This document shows positions 34,623 through 43,662 of a DNA stretch of 64,000 nucleotides, piece after piece. Location of the stretch: NCBI RefSeq assembly GCF_022321485.1, contig NZ_JAKOGG010000002.1, positions 310,001 through 374,000 of the forward strand, in the 5' to 3' direction. Numbering within the stretch: position 1 is the first letter of the stretch; each line of letters opens with the position of its first letter. The stretch comes from Shewanella electrica (lineage in GTDB: Bacteria; Pseudomonadota; Gammaproteobacteria; Enterobacterales; Shewanellaceae). The position numbers were made by a program, and so were the translations under genes. Under the pieces are notes generated by a model that did not search any database, was not told where the DNA came from, and was given only the letters and a program-made list of their open reading frames with translations.

Positions 34623-37424
34623 ATGAGTAAATATCATCGACAAAAAGTGTGTAATGGTCTGTTTTACGTATCAGCTTTGTCGTTCGCTATCAGCAGTTCG
34701 CTCAGTTACGCGGCAGATGAAACTGACAAAGATATGGAAGTTATCCAAGTTATTGGTATTAAAGGTAGTTTGCAGCGTTCTATCTCAATGAAACGCGAGT
34801 CACTGCAAATTGTTGACTCCATTTCGGCGGAGGATATCGGCCAATTCCCTGACAGCAACCTAGCCGAATCTTTGCAACGTATCTCCGGTGTCGCCATTGA
34901 CCGCAGCGGCGGCGAAGGGCAATCCATTACTGTGCGTGGCTTCGGGCCTGAATTTAATACGGTGTTGTTAAATGGTCGTCGCGTGGCTTCAGATACTGGC
35001 GCGCGTTCATTCAATTTTGATGTATTGCCAGCTGAACTCGTGTCCAGTGTTGACGTTTATAAGTCACAGCCCGCCAATATTGATGAGGGCGGCATCGGCT
35101 CAACCATTGTGATGCATACGCCACGGCCACTAAATTACGATGGTTTTAAAGCTGTCACCTCAGTAAAAGGCGTATATGAAGATCTTTCGGGTGAAGTCTC
35201 GCCCCAATTATTTGGCATGGTGAGTGACACCTTTGCTGATAATACCTTTGGTGTCTTGTTTTCTGTTTCTCATCAACGCCGTAAAAATGAGATAGAACGG
35301 ATATTAACTGACGGTTACATGGTATTAAACCGTGACGATATGACCAATATTTCTGCCGATTTAGCCGCACAAGGTTATAGCGCTGATGATCAATTCTTTT
35401 TTCCGCAGAACTTAAATATCAGCCCAGTGAATGAAGACCGTAAACGCACCACGATTAATACCACCTTGCAATATGCACCCAAGAGTAATTTGGAATTTAC
35501 CTTAGATGGTATGTACAGCAAGTTTGATGTAGAAGCGGATACCACCAACGTTGGGTTGTTTTTTACGCCTTCGTTGATTTCTGATGCGAGTTTTGATGAA
35601 AACGGTGTAGCAACTTCCGTCACCGAAAACCGTAATTTGGATGCGACCCGCGCGACACTGAGCCGTCCGTCGGAACTCTATTCTGTAGGATTCAACGCCG
35701 ATTGGTGGATCAATGAAAACTTTAACCTCGCGTTTGATACGTCATGGTCGAAAGCTGAATCTGGTGGGGCAGAAGGCACCAATGTCAGCGTGATGGGCAT
35801 TGCTATTGCCGAGCAAAATTTCAACTCTATCGATTACGACGCACAGGGCTTGCCTACGCTGTATGGCGTGTCGGATGCGGCGTTACTTGACCCGAGTATG
35901 GCGCGGGCGCACTTTAACATGCTGGGCTCGGGCGGCGGCCCATTTGGTGGTGGCCAAGATTTTAGTGATGAAATTCTACAACAGCGGATCGATGCCCGTT
36001 GGACGCCGTACTTCGGTAATTTGAACGAAGTGGCTTTCGGTGTGCAGTATTCGAAACAGAAACAAGCCGTCACCATCCGTGTCACCGATCCGCAAGTGAC
36101 ATGCGCGTACTGTGGTTTTGCCGTTGATGTGCCTGATTCACTATTCTCCGAAACCGGCATTGGCTCCGATTATCTTGGTGGTATTAGTGGGTTGCCAAGC
36201 CGTTGGTTGACGTTTGATATTGATGAAGCCATTGCCTATTTGGAATCGGATGAGGCGATGGCGGCGGCAGATGCGGCCAACAATGCACCTCCCGGAACCA
36301 TGGCTGCGCTACTGGCGAGCACCAACGGCTTTGGTATTGCGGTGCAACCCAATTCATCTAGGGTAGAGGAGGAGATTATCTCCAGTTATCTCAACTTAGG
36401 CTTTGGCGGTTACTGGGGCGATATGGCGTGGAACTGGAACGTCGGCGCCCGTTATGTACACACCGAAACCACCGCTAAAGGTGTGTCGCAAGTGATGGTT
36501 GATATGGTGCGAGCAGCCGCGGATCTGTATACCGCTATATTTGATGGCGAGGCCGCCGTAGAACAAACCAACAAGTATGATTACTTTCTACCAACGACAG
36601 ATTTTCGGTTAAATCTGACTGACGATTTGATTGCGCGTATGGCGTGGTCAAGAACGCTAACTCGGCCACCGTTAGGCAATTTATCACCACGCACCACTAT
36701 TGGCTCAACTCGTCCTGGTAACTTATCTGCCTCAAGTGGTAACCCAGATTTAAAACCGTTTATCTCTGACAATATCGACGTGTCACTGGAATGGTATTTC
36801 CAAGAGAGCAGTTACCTTACCGTAGGTTACTTCCGTAAAGATGTGAAGAATTTCTTGGTGAGCACTGTTGAAGATCGCGCATTTCCTATCCTCGACTCAG
36901 AGAACCTATTTAACGGCGATCCTATCTTTGAAGTCAGCTTAGTGGACAACATGGAAAAGGCGGCGGTTGATGGCTTTGAAATCGGCGCGCAATACACCTT
37001 TGATAGCTTGCCCGGCTTTTGGAGTGGCTTCGGTGTTACGGGCAATGCCACGATTGTTGACAGTAATGCCGAGCTGAATGTTGAAGATACCACCCAAACC
37101 TTTGCGCTGGTGGGGCTTGGCAATACCTATAACGTCATCGGCTTTTATGACAAAGATGGTTTTCAAGCAAGGGTGGCGTGGAACCGTCGTGACCGCTTCT
37201 TGCAGAACGCTCGTGGCTTCGGTGGTGAGCCAACGTATGTGCAAGATTATGAGCAAGTGGATGTGCGCGTGAGCTATGACGTAACGGAATCGCTTCAGGT
37301 TTATGCTGAAGGCATTAACGTCACGGATGAGAAAACTAAGAAAGTAGGGCGCTACGATAACGAGATCTTGTTGTATGAACGCACCGGCCCGCGTTATACC
37401 GTGGGGATTACCGCCTCGTTCTAG
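34623..37424 (+). CDS. TonB-dependent receptor, large Xanthomonas/Caulobacter type
   Basis: A 933-residue outer-membrane receptor with a signal peptide (residues 1-31, FAISSSLSYAA) and the plug beginning IQVIGIKGSLQRSIS. The plug ends QFPDSNLAESLQRISGVAIDR and SITVRGFGPEFNTVLLNGRR, the phrases of the TIGR01782 class of large receptors that usually take up saccharides or peptide-like compounds. The barrel ends GPRYTVGITASF. No transporter or hydrolase for a substrate lies alongside, except the two solute-binding proteins upstream. A strong terminator follows at 37451. Confidence 0.9.
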   Translation: MSKYHRQKVCNGLFYVSALSFAISSSLSYAADETDKDMEVIQVIGIKGSLQRSISMKRESLQIVDSISAEDIGQFPDSNLAESLQRISGVAIDRSGGEGQSITVRGFGPEFNTVLLNGRRVASDTGARSFNFDVLPAELVSSVDVYKSQPANIDEGGIGSTIVMHTPRPLNYDGFKAVTSVKGVYEDLSGEVSPQLFGMVSDTFADNTFGVLFSVSHQRRKNEIERILTDGYMVLNRDDMTNISADLAAQGYSADDQFFFPQNLNISPVNEDRKRTTINTTLQYAPKSNLEFTLDGMYSKFDVEADTTNVGLFFTPSLISDASFDENGVATSVTENRNLDATRATLSRPSELYSVGFNADWWINENFNLAFDTSWSKAESGGAEGTNVSVMGIAIAEQNFNSIDYDAQGLPTLYGVSDAALLDPSMARAHFNMLGSGGGPFGGGQDFSDEILQQRIDARWTPYFGNLNEVAFGVQYSKQKQAVTIRVTDPQVTCAYCGFAVDVPDSLFSETGIGSDYLGGISGLPSRWLTFDIDEAIAYLESDEAMAAADAANNAPPGTMAALLASTNGFGIAVQPNSSRVEEEIISSYLNLGFGGYWGDMAWNWNVGARYVHTETTAKGVSQVMVDMVRAAADLYTAIFDGEAAVEQTNKYDYFLPTTDFRLNLTDDLIARMAWSRTLTRPPLGNLSPRTTIGSTRPGNLSASSGNPDLKPFISDNIDVSLEWYFQESSYLTVGYFRKDVKNFLVSTVEDRAFPILDSENLFNGDPIFEVSLVDNMEKAAVDGFEIGAQYTFDSLPGFWSGFGVTGNATIVDSNAELNVEDTTQTFALVGLGNTYNVIGFYDKDGFQARVAWNRRDRFLQNARGFGGEPTYVQDYEQVDVRVSYDVTESLQVYAEGINVTDEKTKKVGRYDNEILLYERTGPRYTVGITASF

Positions 37425-37450
37425 TCGGTGAGATGACGATACGAGAAGGT

Positions 37451-37489
37451 ATTAGGCCCCGCCAATGCTTAACACTGGCGGGGCCTAAT
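37451..37489 (+). terminator. Terminator hairpin after TonB receptor
   Basis: ATTAGGCCCCGCCA and TGGCGGGGCCTAAT form a perfect 14-bp stem around an 11-nt loop, 27 bp past the stop. Tail is T-poor, but stem stability is high. Confidence 0.8.
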
Positions 37490-37549
37490 TATCAATAACT
37501 AACACAGCGTTGAGTGAGCAACGGGAAATTGGGTGAGCACTTGAACGGG

Positions 37550-38146
37550 TTAGTCTTGCTGATAAACCGGGAAACCGCTGGCATCACCGTAATCTTTGAT
37601 ACGTTCCATAGCCTTCAAGGTCGCCATATCGGCATCAGAGATAACAAAGTCTACATCAGCGTTACTCTGCATATGCGCAGGATTGGCGGTTTTAGGCAGT
37701 GGCAATAAGCCTAACTGCAATACATAGCGAATACACAGTTGCGGAATCGATACATCGTATGATTCTGCCATCGCTTTAATCGCATCGTTTTTAAATAGCT
37801 CGCCATGGCCTACGGGTGAATAGGCTTCAACCAGCATGCCTTTATCTTGCGAGTATTTAATCAACTCAGTCGGTACATTGGTCGCGCGGGCTAAGATTTG
37901 GTTCACCACTGGTTTAACGGTGCAAGATGCCAAGATGTTGTCGATATCTTGTTTCTGGAAGTTAGACAGGCCAATTGCGCAGATTTTGCCCGCTTTCTGG
38001 GCATCTTCCTTCGCGGTTACCTTCAAAATATCGATCGGCACATCACCTGCCTTGCCTAAATAACGCTCTGCCTGCTGAAGAAGTAACCAGCAAAGATAAG
38101 TATTGTTTTGTGTGTCGGCGCTGATTAATCTGCTTAAAGAAATCAC
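37550..38146 (-). pseudogene. Truncated aldo/keto reductase, N-terminus lost
   Basis: From about residue 43 (DVPIDILKVTAKEDAQKAGKICAIGLSNF) to the end the frame matches the C-terminal two-thirds of the aldo/keto reductase family, including VKPVVNQI, EAYSPVGHG and LPLPKTANPAHM. The first ~120 residues of a full enzyme, with the catalytic Asp, Tyr, Lys and His, are absent. Instead the frame runs into DNA of repeat B (38040-38095), which encodes LQQAERYLGKAGDV. The gene should not make an active reductase. The event looks like a recombination or deletion at the repeat. A small active fragment is unlikely. Confidence 0.85.
38040..38095. repeat. Dispersed repeat B, copy 3, fused to AKR remnant
   Basis: GCACATCACCTGCCTTGCCTAAATAACGC... 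aligns with copy 2 at about 28930 (GCACATCACCTGCTTTGCCTAAATCACGC). The end AACCAGCAAAGAT matches AACCAGCAAAGGT. It starts at the point where aldo/keto reductase similarity is lost. Confidence 0.7.
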
Positions 38147-38164
38147 CTCATTTTAAGGAATACT

Positions 38165-38575
38165 ATGAGCCAAACGCTTAAAGGTAGTTGCTGTTGCGGC
38201 AGCGTGAGTTTTACGGTTAAGGATGAATTTAGTCGTTTCTATTTTTGCTATTGCCAGCAATGCCGCCAACTTACCGGGTCGGCACATGCTGCTAACTTGT
38301 TTACATCACCAGCAAACCTCACATGGTTGAGCGGACAAGACCAACTGAAACGCTATGACCATCCTACGCGCACCTTCTCTAAAGTATTTTGCCGTGAATG
38401 CGGTTCCGCACTGCCGTTTGTCAATAAGAGTGGTGAATACCTTATTGTGCCTGCTGGATGTTTGCTTGATGCTCCAAGTATCGCGGTACAGGCGCAAATC
38501 TTCTGCGACGAACAAGCACCGTGGCATCAAGCGGGTGTCAGCGCCAAACGCTTCGTTGGATTTCCAGAAGCGTAA
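38165..38575 (+). CDS. GFA/CENP-V-family protein
   Basis: A 136-residue zinc protein of the GFA/CENP-V family. Cys pairs are visible: C9-C11 in SCCCGSV, C28/C30/C33 in FCYCQQC, and CRECGS near residue 78. These bind two zinc ions. Family members include glutathione-dependent formaldehyde-activating proteins, but most are of unknown role and only the fold is assigned here. It starts behind AAGGAA just after repeat B, and its promoter therefore sits within the DNA beyond the truncated reductase. Confidence 0.85.
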   Translation: MSQTLKGSCCCGSVSFTVKDEFSRFYFCYCQQCRQLTGSAHAANLFTSPANLTWLSGQDQLKRYDHPTRTFSKVFCRECGSALPFVNKSGEYLIVPAGCLLDAPSIAVQAQIFCDEQAPWHQAGVSAKRFVGFPEA

Positions 38576-38647
38576 GCATGTGGGTTTCTTAGACGTAATA
38601 CGGCCATGCGATAGACATGGCCTTAATGAAATATCTAAGCGAGTTGC

Positions 38648-39751
38648 TTAGAAATTACTGTCGTTGTACACCATCAGTTTGTGGGTAACATTCAGTAATT
38701 TATCCAATTTTTCTAATCGAGTTTGCTCTTTGAGCAGCTTCAATAACTGCTGCGGTTCATCTAACGATACCGGGCAATTGGTGCTCAGCAGATCAGCATC
38801 GGCGACGGTGATACACAAATCCCCTTGGTGGTTAAATTCCAAATTCACCTGACGCACGGCATCTTTGAGATCCAGCAGAATCTCAACCACTACAGGTTTA
38901 AAAAAGCGCGCAGCGGTCATCTCTTCCTCGGCGCGAGCCGTAAAGGCGCGGCGAAAATCTAGCGATGCCGGTTGCCATTTAGTGCCGCGATGACCACTGC
39001 TGCTATAACCCAATACGCTCAAGTCTTTGACATAGCCAAAAGGCAGAATGATGCCGTAGCGGTGGTAGTGGGTGTACGTGGTGCGGGTGCTGGTGCGGCC
39101 TTTGCTATCAGTGGTGGTGGTGGTGTGTTTATCGACGTAGTGGAAATCAAACGCCTCAAAATCGAACTGATGTTGTTCGCCTTGGTGATGTCCGCGGTAG
39201 AGGCGATCGATGCTTTGTTTATGGTTGCCACGATGAAACTCGCGAAAACGCAATTTGTAGGCATCGGCTTGTGTTTCTGGGGCGCAGTTCACTTCGGTCA
39301 GTTGATTATCCAGCAGTAAGTTTTTTTGCCAAATCGCTTGGGTTAAACCATTGAGACGACTGCGGCGCGAGATAATGATAAACACGGCGACGACTAACAG
39401 TAATACACATGGCGACCACGGTCCCAGCGGTAGTTGATGCAGAAAATACCAGGCATTCCACGCTGGCTCAGCCGCCCATTCGGGCAACATCTGAAACAGC
39501 GGCAAGCCTTGAGTCAGAAAATAAAACAGCACTAACAGTAATATGCTGATCGCTACTAACCACCATTGCAGCGTGTTGTTGTAGGCAATTTTCCCTTTAA
39601 AACTCAAGGCGGGATGCATCAGGCGGTAGAGTGCTTGCTCATCTTTTACCTGCCGTAAATCTTGTTTCATACTTTTGAGTAGCAGGTTGACTTGGGCATT
39701 CTGTGGATTGCAGAACAACCGTTTTATTCCAGTAATACTTGGTTCTGTCAT
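38648..39751 (-). CDS. DUF3137 membrane protein, LemA partner
   Basis: A 367-residue protein with two hydrophobic segments near residues 64-86 (WWLVAISILLLVLFYFLTQG) and 103-130 (LGPWSPCVLLLVVAVFIII), followed by a long soluble domain. This is the DUF3137 architecture commonly found next to lemA, and lemA is directly upstream. The frame opens at 39823; the ATG at 39751, MTEPSITG, is preferred as the longer form contains a hairpin (39811-39833), but no strong RBS was seen for either. The function is unknown. Confidence 0.75.
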   Translation of the reverse strand: MTEPSITGIKRLFCNPQNAQVNLLLKSMKQDLRQVKDEQALYRLMHPALSFKGKIAYNNTLQWWLVAISILLLVLFYFLTQGLPLFQMLPEWAAEPAWNAWYFLHQLPLGPWSPCVLLLVVAVFIIISRRSRLNGLTQAIWQKNLLLDNQLTEVNCAPETQADAYKLRFREFHRGNHKQSIDRLYRGHHQGEQHQFDFEAFDFHYVDKHTTTTTDSKGRTSTRTTYTHYHRYGIILPFGYVKDLSVLGYSSSGHRGTKWQPASLDFRRAFTARAEEEMTAARFFKPVVVEILLDLKDAVRQVNLEFNHQGDLCITVADADLLSTNCPVSLDEPQQLLKLLKEQTRLEKLDKLLNVTHKLMVYNDSNF

Positions 39752-39810
39752 GGCGTATGTGTTGGCCGCCAATAGTTGGCAGCGTCGCTTCCCTGTCTTG
39801 AAATGGTTAA

Positions 39811-39833
39811 CGCCAGCGTTCACCGCTGGCGTC
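39811..39833. terminator. Hairpin between lemA and DUF3137 gene
   Basis: ACGCCAGCG and CGCTGGCGT form a 9-bp stem with a 5-nt loop in the gap between the two co-oriented genes. No U-tail; it may reduce read-through or protect mRNA. Confidence 0.5.
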
Positions 39834-39844
39834 TATTGGATGGG

Positions 39845-40414
39845 TTAGAAATTCGGTTTGTATTCAAAACCGGCAGCGGCTTCGCTGTCATCAAACACTT
39901 GCAGTGTATGTTTATGGGTAAACATGCTGTTGACGATAGAGTTAGGGAAAATTTGGATGCCGTTATTAAACTGCTCAACATTGCGGTTAAAGATACGAAT
40001 CGCTGCACCAATGTTGTCTTGTTGCTCAGTGATTTCGCGCATCAGCTTCAGATAGGTTTCTGAGGCTTTTAGATCGGGATAGGCTTCTACCGTCAGCGTT
40101 AAACCTTTGAGCAAGGCGCCCATGTGGCTCTCTGTTTGGCTCAGTGTTTTAACGTCGATAGTGTCGGCCGACAATTGCGTCAGGCTTTGACGTAACTCGG
40201 TCACCTTTTCGAGCAGTTGTTTTTCATGGCTGGCATATTTCGCAGCCACTTCTTCCAACGCTGGCAGAATTTTATTCTTTTGCCGCTCTTGCGCTATCAC
40301 ATCACTCCACGCCCGTTGCACTGCATTAAAACGGCCGATAATGGCGTTGTGGATCAAAATAATCGCGGCAATCACCACGCAAACGATGATGACGATTAAC
40401 AGGGTTGGGCTCAT
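39845..40414 (-). CDS. lemA: LemA-family protein
   Basis: A 189-residue LemA protein: one N-terminal membrane helix (residues 3-23, LLIVIIVCVVIAAIILIHNAI), then a coiled helical domain with the conserved FNAVQRAWSDV and AYPDLKASETYLKLMREI. The N-terminus is likely periplasmic-proximal with the bundle on one side of the membrane. Role unclear. It is followed by a DUF3137 gene with a hairpin in between. Confidence 0.9.
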   Translation of the reverse strand: MSPTLLIVIIVCVVIAAIILIHNAIIGRFNAVQRAWSDVIAQERQKNKILPALEEVAAKYASHEKQLLEKVTELRQSLTQLSADTIDVKTLSQTESHMGALLKGLTLTVEAYPDLKASETYLKLMREITEQQDNIGAAIRIFNRNVEQFNNGIQIFPNSIVNSMFTHKHTLQVFDDSEAAAGFEYKPNF

Positions 40415-40446
40415 CAGTTTTCCTTAACAATCAGCAATAAACATTA

Positions 40447-40511
40447 GGGCTGTTGACCTTTATGGAGCATCTCGTTCGAACAAAAAATCAAACACTAAAG
40501 GTCAGTAGTCC
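40447..40511. repeat. Dispersed repeat C, short copy
   Basis: A 65-bp unit with imperfect inverted ends GGGCTGTTGACCTTTA and TAAAGGTCAGTAGTCC (13 of 16 pair). The 22 bases at 40483-40504 equal those at 13171-13192. It lies between lemA and the LytTR regulator gene. Confidence 0.7.
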
Positions 40512-40550
40512 GCAGCTACTTTAACAGAATCAGTGCTGTGGGTTAACCAG

Positions 40551-41321
40551 TTAGCTTTTGAATTTACCCTGCATTGCGCGGCTGATGGGTAGGGCGCTGC
40601 CAGCAACGATAGCCTCCATGCCGGTAAGTGTGCGGCGTACTTTACTGATCTGCGCCACGTTGACCACAATGGCACGGTGGATCTGCCAGAATTGCTCGGG
40701 ATCTAACTCCGCCAACAGTTGCCGTAATGATTGTCGCAGCAAATAGCTGTGCTGCTGACCGCCATCGTTGACCACCAGCGTGAGGTATTTGTCCTCGGCG
40801 CGAATGTACAAAATCTGCTCGGTAGCCAGCAGATGAATATCTTCACCTTTGCTGGCTTTAAGCCACTTGCTGTACTTCGGCATGGCTGGCAATAACTGGG
40901 CTGTTAATTGCTGCAATAGTTGCTGGTAGTCGGCATTAACTGGCTGAGTTAATCGCTGTTGTAAGCGTTGGCAGCAGTGGGCGAGGCGCTCCTCGATGAC
41001 CGGTTTTAACAGATAATCTACCGCGTTGTTTTCAAAGGCGTTAACTGCGTATTCATCGTAGGCGGTGACAAACACAATCAGTGGCGGGTTGGCGAGTTGA
41101 CTGAGGCAATTCGCTACCGTTAAGCCATCACTGCCAGGCATACGAATATCTAAAAAAATGATGTCGGGTTGCCATTCGGATACTAACGTCAAAGCCTGTT
41201 CACCGTTTTCGGCCATGGCGCTGATGGTTAATGAAGGCCACAGTTCGGCTAACATCTGTTTGAGGTGAAACCGCAGCAGCGGTTCATCATCGGCAATAAT
41301 GGCACGGTGATCGGCCGCCAT
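40551..41321 (-). CDS. LytTR-family response regulator
   Basis: A 256-residue response regulator: receiver domain with D58 (IIFLDIRMPGSDG), acidic pair DDE at 11-13, and K107 in LLKPVIE, followed by a LytTR DNA-binding domain at about residues 150-250 (YIRAEDKYLTLVV, FWQIHRAIVVNVAQI). LytTR sites are usually direct repeats; none was located. It is the last gene of the seven-gene minus operon, two bases after the kinase gene. Confidence 0.9.
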   Translation of the reverse strand: MAADHRAIIADDEPLLRFHLKQMLAELWPSLTISAMAENGEQALTLVSEWQPDIIFLDIRMPGSDGLTVANCLSQLANPPLIVFVTAYDEYAVNAFENNAVDYLLKPVIEERLAHCCQRLQQRLTQPVNADYQQLLQQLTAQLLPAMPKYSKWLKASKGEDIHLLATEQILYIRAEDKYLTLVVNDGGQQHSYLLRQSLRQLLAELDPEQFWQIHRAIVVNVAQISKVRRTLTGMEAIVAGSALPISRAMQGKFKS

Positions 41322-41323
41322 AG

Positions 41324-42382
41324 TTAGTGAGTTCCTTCGGTCAATTGTTGTAATTGTTGGAGTGGCACGCTAATGCTGGCCGTTACGCCGCTAGGTTGGC
41401 GCTGTTGTAGTTGTAACTTGGCTTGTTCAGCAAACAGCTGTTTGAGTCGTTGGCGAATATTGTTAAGTGCTAAGCCGTGTCCGTTGCTACTGGCGTTTTC
41501 GCTAAAGCCTACACCGTTATCGCTGATCATCAGTTGCAGCGTGTGCTCGGTCAACACTGCGTTGATCGTTATTTCGCCACCATTGCTGCTCGGCTCAATA
41601 CCGTGCACCACCGCATTTTCTACCAGCGGTTGCAGCAGCATCGGTACCCAAGGCAATTGACGACATTCATGACTGACATCAATGCGGTAGTGCAGTCGCT
41701 CACCTAAACGCATCTGCTGAATAGCGAGATAATCTTCCAGCAGTGCCAGTTCATCGCCCAGCGTCGCCAGTGTGCGGCGACTGGCGTGCAGATTGTGCCG
41801 CAACAAGGAGGTGAGCCGAGATAACAGCTGTTGCGCTTTGGCCGGTTCAAGGCTGATGAGTGCGTTGATGTTCGCTAGCGTATTAAACAAAAAATGTGGC
41901 TCAATTTGGCTTTGTAGCTGTTTTAACTCTGCTAGTAGTAGCGCTTGCTGTTGCTCAGCTTGCTCTCTTTTGGCCACTTCCAATGCATGCTGAATACGAA
42001 ATTTTTGCTCAAAAAAGTAAAAGCCAAAGGTGAGGGCACCGGTGATGGTCAGCGCCAGTAACATGCCAGGGAATAGTTTGGGTAGGTGCTGTATTTCCCA
42101 GCCGCCGAGCACCCAATAAACGTCATTGATACCCCCCAGTAACAAGGTAAGAAGAATGCTCAGTAGTGTGCGCCCTGCTTGATGAAATCGAGGCAGTAGC
42201 CATCGTAGCGCTGCCGACGACAGCATAGCTGCAACACCATAGCCAAGGCTAATGGCGAGATGGATAGTAAAATCGCCATGCCAGATAGATCGCGTAAATA
42301 CGGCGATAAAACTGCACGCCAACGCAATGATCAGTGCGCGCATAAGCAGGCGGCGCTGCTGTTGGCTAAGCGAATATGTCAT
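41324..42382 (-). CDS. LytS-like sensor histidine kinase
   Basis: A 352-residue membrane kinase of the His_kinase (LytS/YehU) type. About four hydrophobic segments lie in residues 15-125, followed by a short coiled linker and the H-box LQSQIEPHFLFNTLANINAL. The ATPase part has NAVVHGIEP and DNGVGF. No large extracellular sensor domain is present, so the membrane part should be the sensor. The start at 42382 overlaps the stop of the preceding beta-barrel gene by one base (TAATG); the longer frame to 42409 is rejected. Confidence 0.88.
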   Translation of the reverse strand: MTYSLSQQQRRLLMRALIIALACSFIAVFTRSIWHGDFTIHLAISLGYGVAAMLSSAALRWLLPRFHQAGRTLLSILLTLLLGGINDVYWVLGGWEIQHLPKLFPGMLLALTITGALTFGFYFFEQKFRIQHALEVAKREQAEQQQALLLAELKQLQSQIEPHFLFNTLANINALISLEPAKAQQLLSRLTSLLRHNLHASRRTLATLGDELALLEDYLAIQQMRLGERLHYRIDVSHECRQLPWVPMLLQPLVENAVVHGIEPSSNGGEITINAVLTEHTLQLMISDNGVGFSENASSNGHGLALNNIRQRLKQLFAEQAKLQLQQRQPSGVTASISVPLQQLQQLTEGTH

Positions 42383-43662
42383 TAAAAACGTCCTGTTAGT
42401 CCCAGCCAAGTGACGCTGTGTTGGCCCAGATTAGCAAAAGCAGCATTCGAGCGGCCACCATAATATCGCCACGATAGTGACAAGGTTAAGCTGCTGCTGT
42501 CATCCCGCAGTTGGTACTGCATTCTCGGGGTGAGTACCACGCTACCGTCCGCTGGACCAAACAGCAGGTCAATGCTGGTGCTGAACGCTGGCAGCGAGTC
42601 GCTCATTTGTTGCCAAAAACGCGTGCTAGCTGACCAATGCAACAGCAGCGTATGTTGCATGATATTGGCGTGACGGTAGCCGTATCCATAGCGCGCTGCA
42701 TGGCGCGGCGCATCTGTCGGCGTGGCGCCATCAACAGTAGATTGATTCACTGCTGCGTTATCAAACGCCAGTTGCGCCAGTGCTTGCGCTTGCTGCCAAT
42801 CACGTTTTGACCAACTGCGGCTGTCAAACCAATATTCCCCAATAACTTGTATGCCCGTGCTGTTCGCCCACGTAAAACCGAGCAACGTTTGCCAACTGTG
42901 TTGCTGTGTTGGCAAGGTGATGGGCGAGGTAGCTTCGCTAATGGGGGGCAACTTAGGTGACAGATATTGCTGCTGATAGAGCACGGAACCATGCAGTTCC
43001 AGACTCTCGCCGATGACGGTGACCAGCGAAGCGCCCGCCAACCAATGCCGCTGCTGATCCCAATACAGCAACGCTTGCCACTCGTTGACACCATCAAACC
43101 AATAGCGGCGCATGCCCAATCCTTGTTGCGTTTGTGCTGGCGCAATTGAGGAGTAGTGTGAGCGACTTGCTAACCACTGCCACGTGCCATCGGCGGTAAA
43201 GTGGGTCAGCATAGCGAGTTGTGCGCCTTGCTCGACTTGAATGCCCACCGGATGGCGTTGATAGTCGCTGAAAATATTCAGCGGCCGATAGCCATAACCC
43301 ACGCCCCAGTCCAGTTGCATCTTGCCAAGGGTCAGTTCCCAATCCGCCTGCTCATTCAAGCTTTGCTGCCAGTAAAGTGCGCTCAGCGAACCATGATGCG
43401 CACTGCCTGCACCGTCCAGCGACTGGTTATGTTGTAGATTGGCTGTGCCGCGTAAGTTGCCTTCGGTCAATTGCAGCGACAGCAAGGATTGCCATTGGTT
43501 GCTGCTACCCGCGTCGGCAAAAAAGCGACTGGCTTGGGTATGGTTACTGGCAATACCGCTTTGCCAATCCCATTGCCAGTCGGCGGCGGTCGCGCCAGCG
43601 GCACTCAAAGCGCTGCCGTAGCACAGCGCCAGCCACCAAGGCGTTAACCGCGAGCACGTCAT
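42382..43662 (-). CDS. Outer-membrane beta-barrel protein (operon member)
   Basis: A 426-residue protein with a signal peptide (residues 1-27, SALSAAGATAADW) and a long run of aromatic-rich amphipathic strands, ending TWLGLTGRF with a C-terminal Phe, the BamA recognition signal. It resembles no porin I can name. It overlaps the kinase gene by one base and the LolA-like gene by 4 bp, so it belongs to the seven-gene operon. It could be an exit channel or receptor for what the ABC part exports. This is inference. Confidence 0.75.
   Translation of the reverse strand: MTCSRLTPWWLALCYGSALSAAGATAADWQWDWQSGIASNHTQASRFFADAGSSNQWQSLLSLQLTEGNLRGTANLQHNQSLDGAGSAHHGSLSALYWQQSLNEQADWELTLGKMQLDWGVGYGYRPLNIFSDYQRHPVGIQVEQGAQLAMLTHFTADGTWQWLASRSHYSSIAPAQTQQGLGMRRYWFDGVNEWQALLYWDQQRHWLAGASLVTVIGESLELHGSVLYQQQYLSPKLPPISEATSPITLPTQQHSWQTLLGFTWANSTGIQVIGEYWFDSRSWSKRDWQQAQALAQLAFDNAAVNQSTVDGATPTDAPRHAARYGYGYRHANIMQHTLLLHWSASTRFWQQMSDSLPAFSTSIDLLFGPADGSVVLTPRMQYQLRDDSSSLTLSLSWRYYGGRSNAAFANLGQHSVTWLGLTGRF

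Noticed and set aside
38972-39319. Plus frame of 115 codons within the DUF3137 gene
   Set aside because: Opposite-strand shadow; its Ala/Gly/Val-rich translation arises from the reverse of the Thr/His-rich stretch of the real protein.
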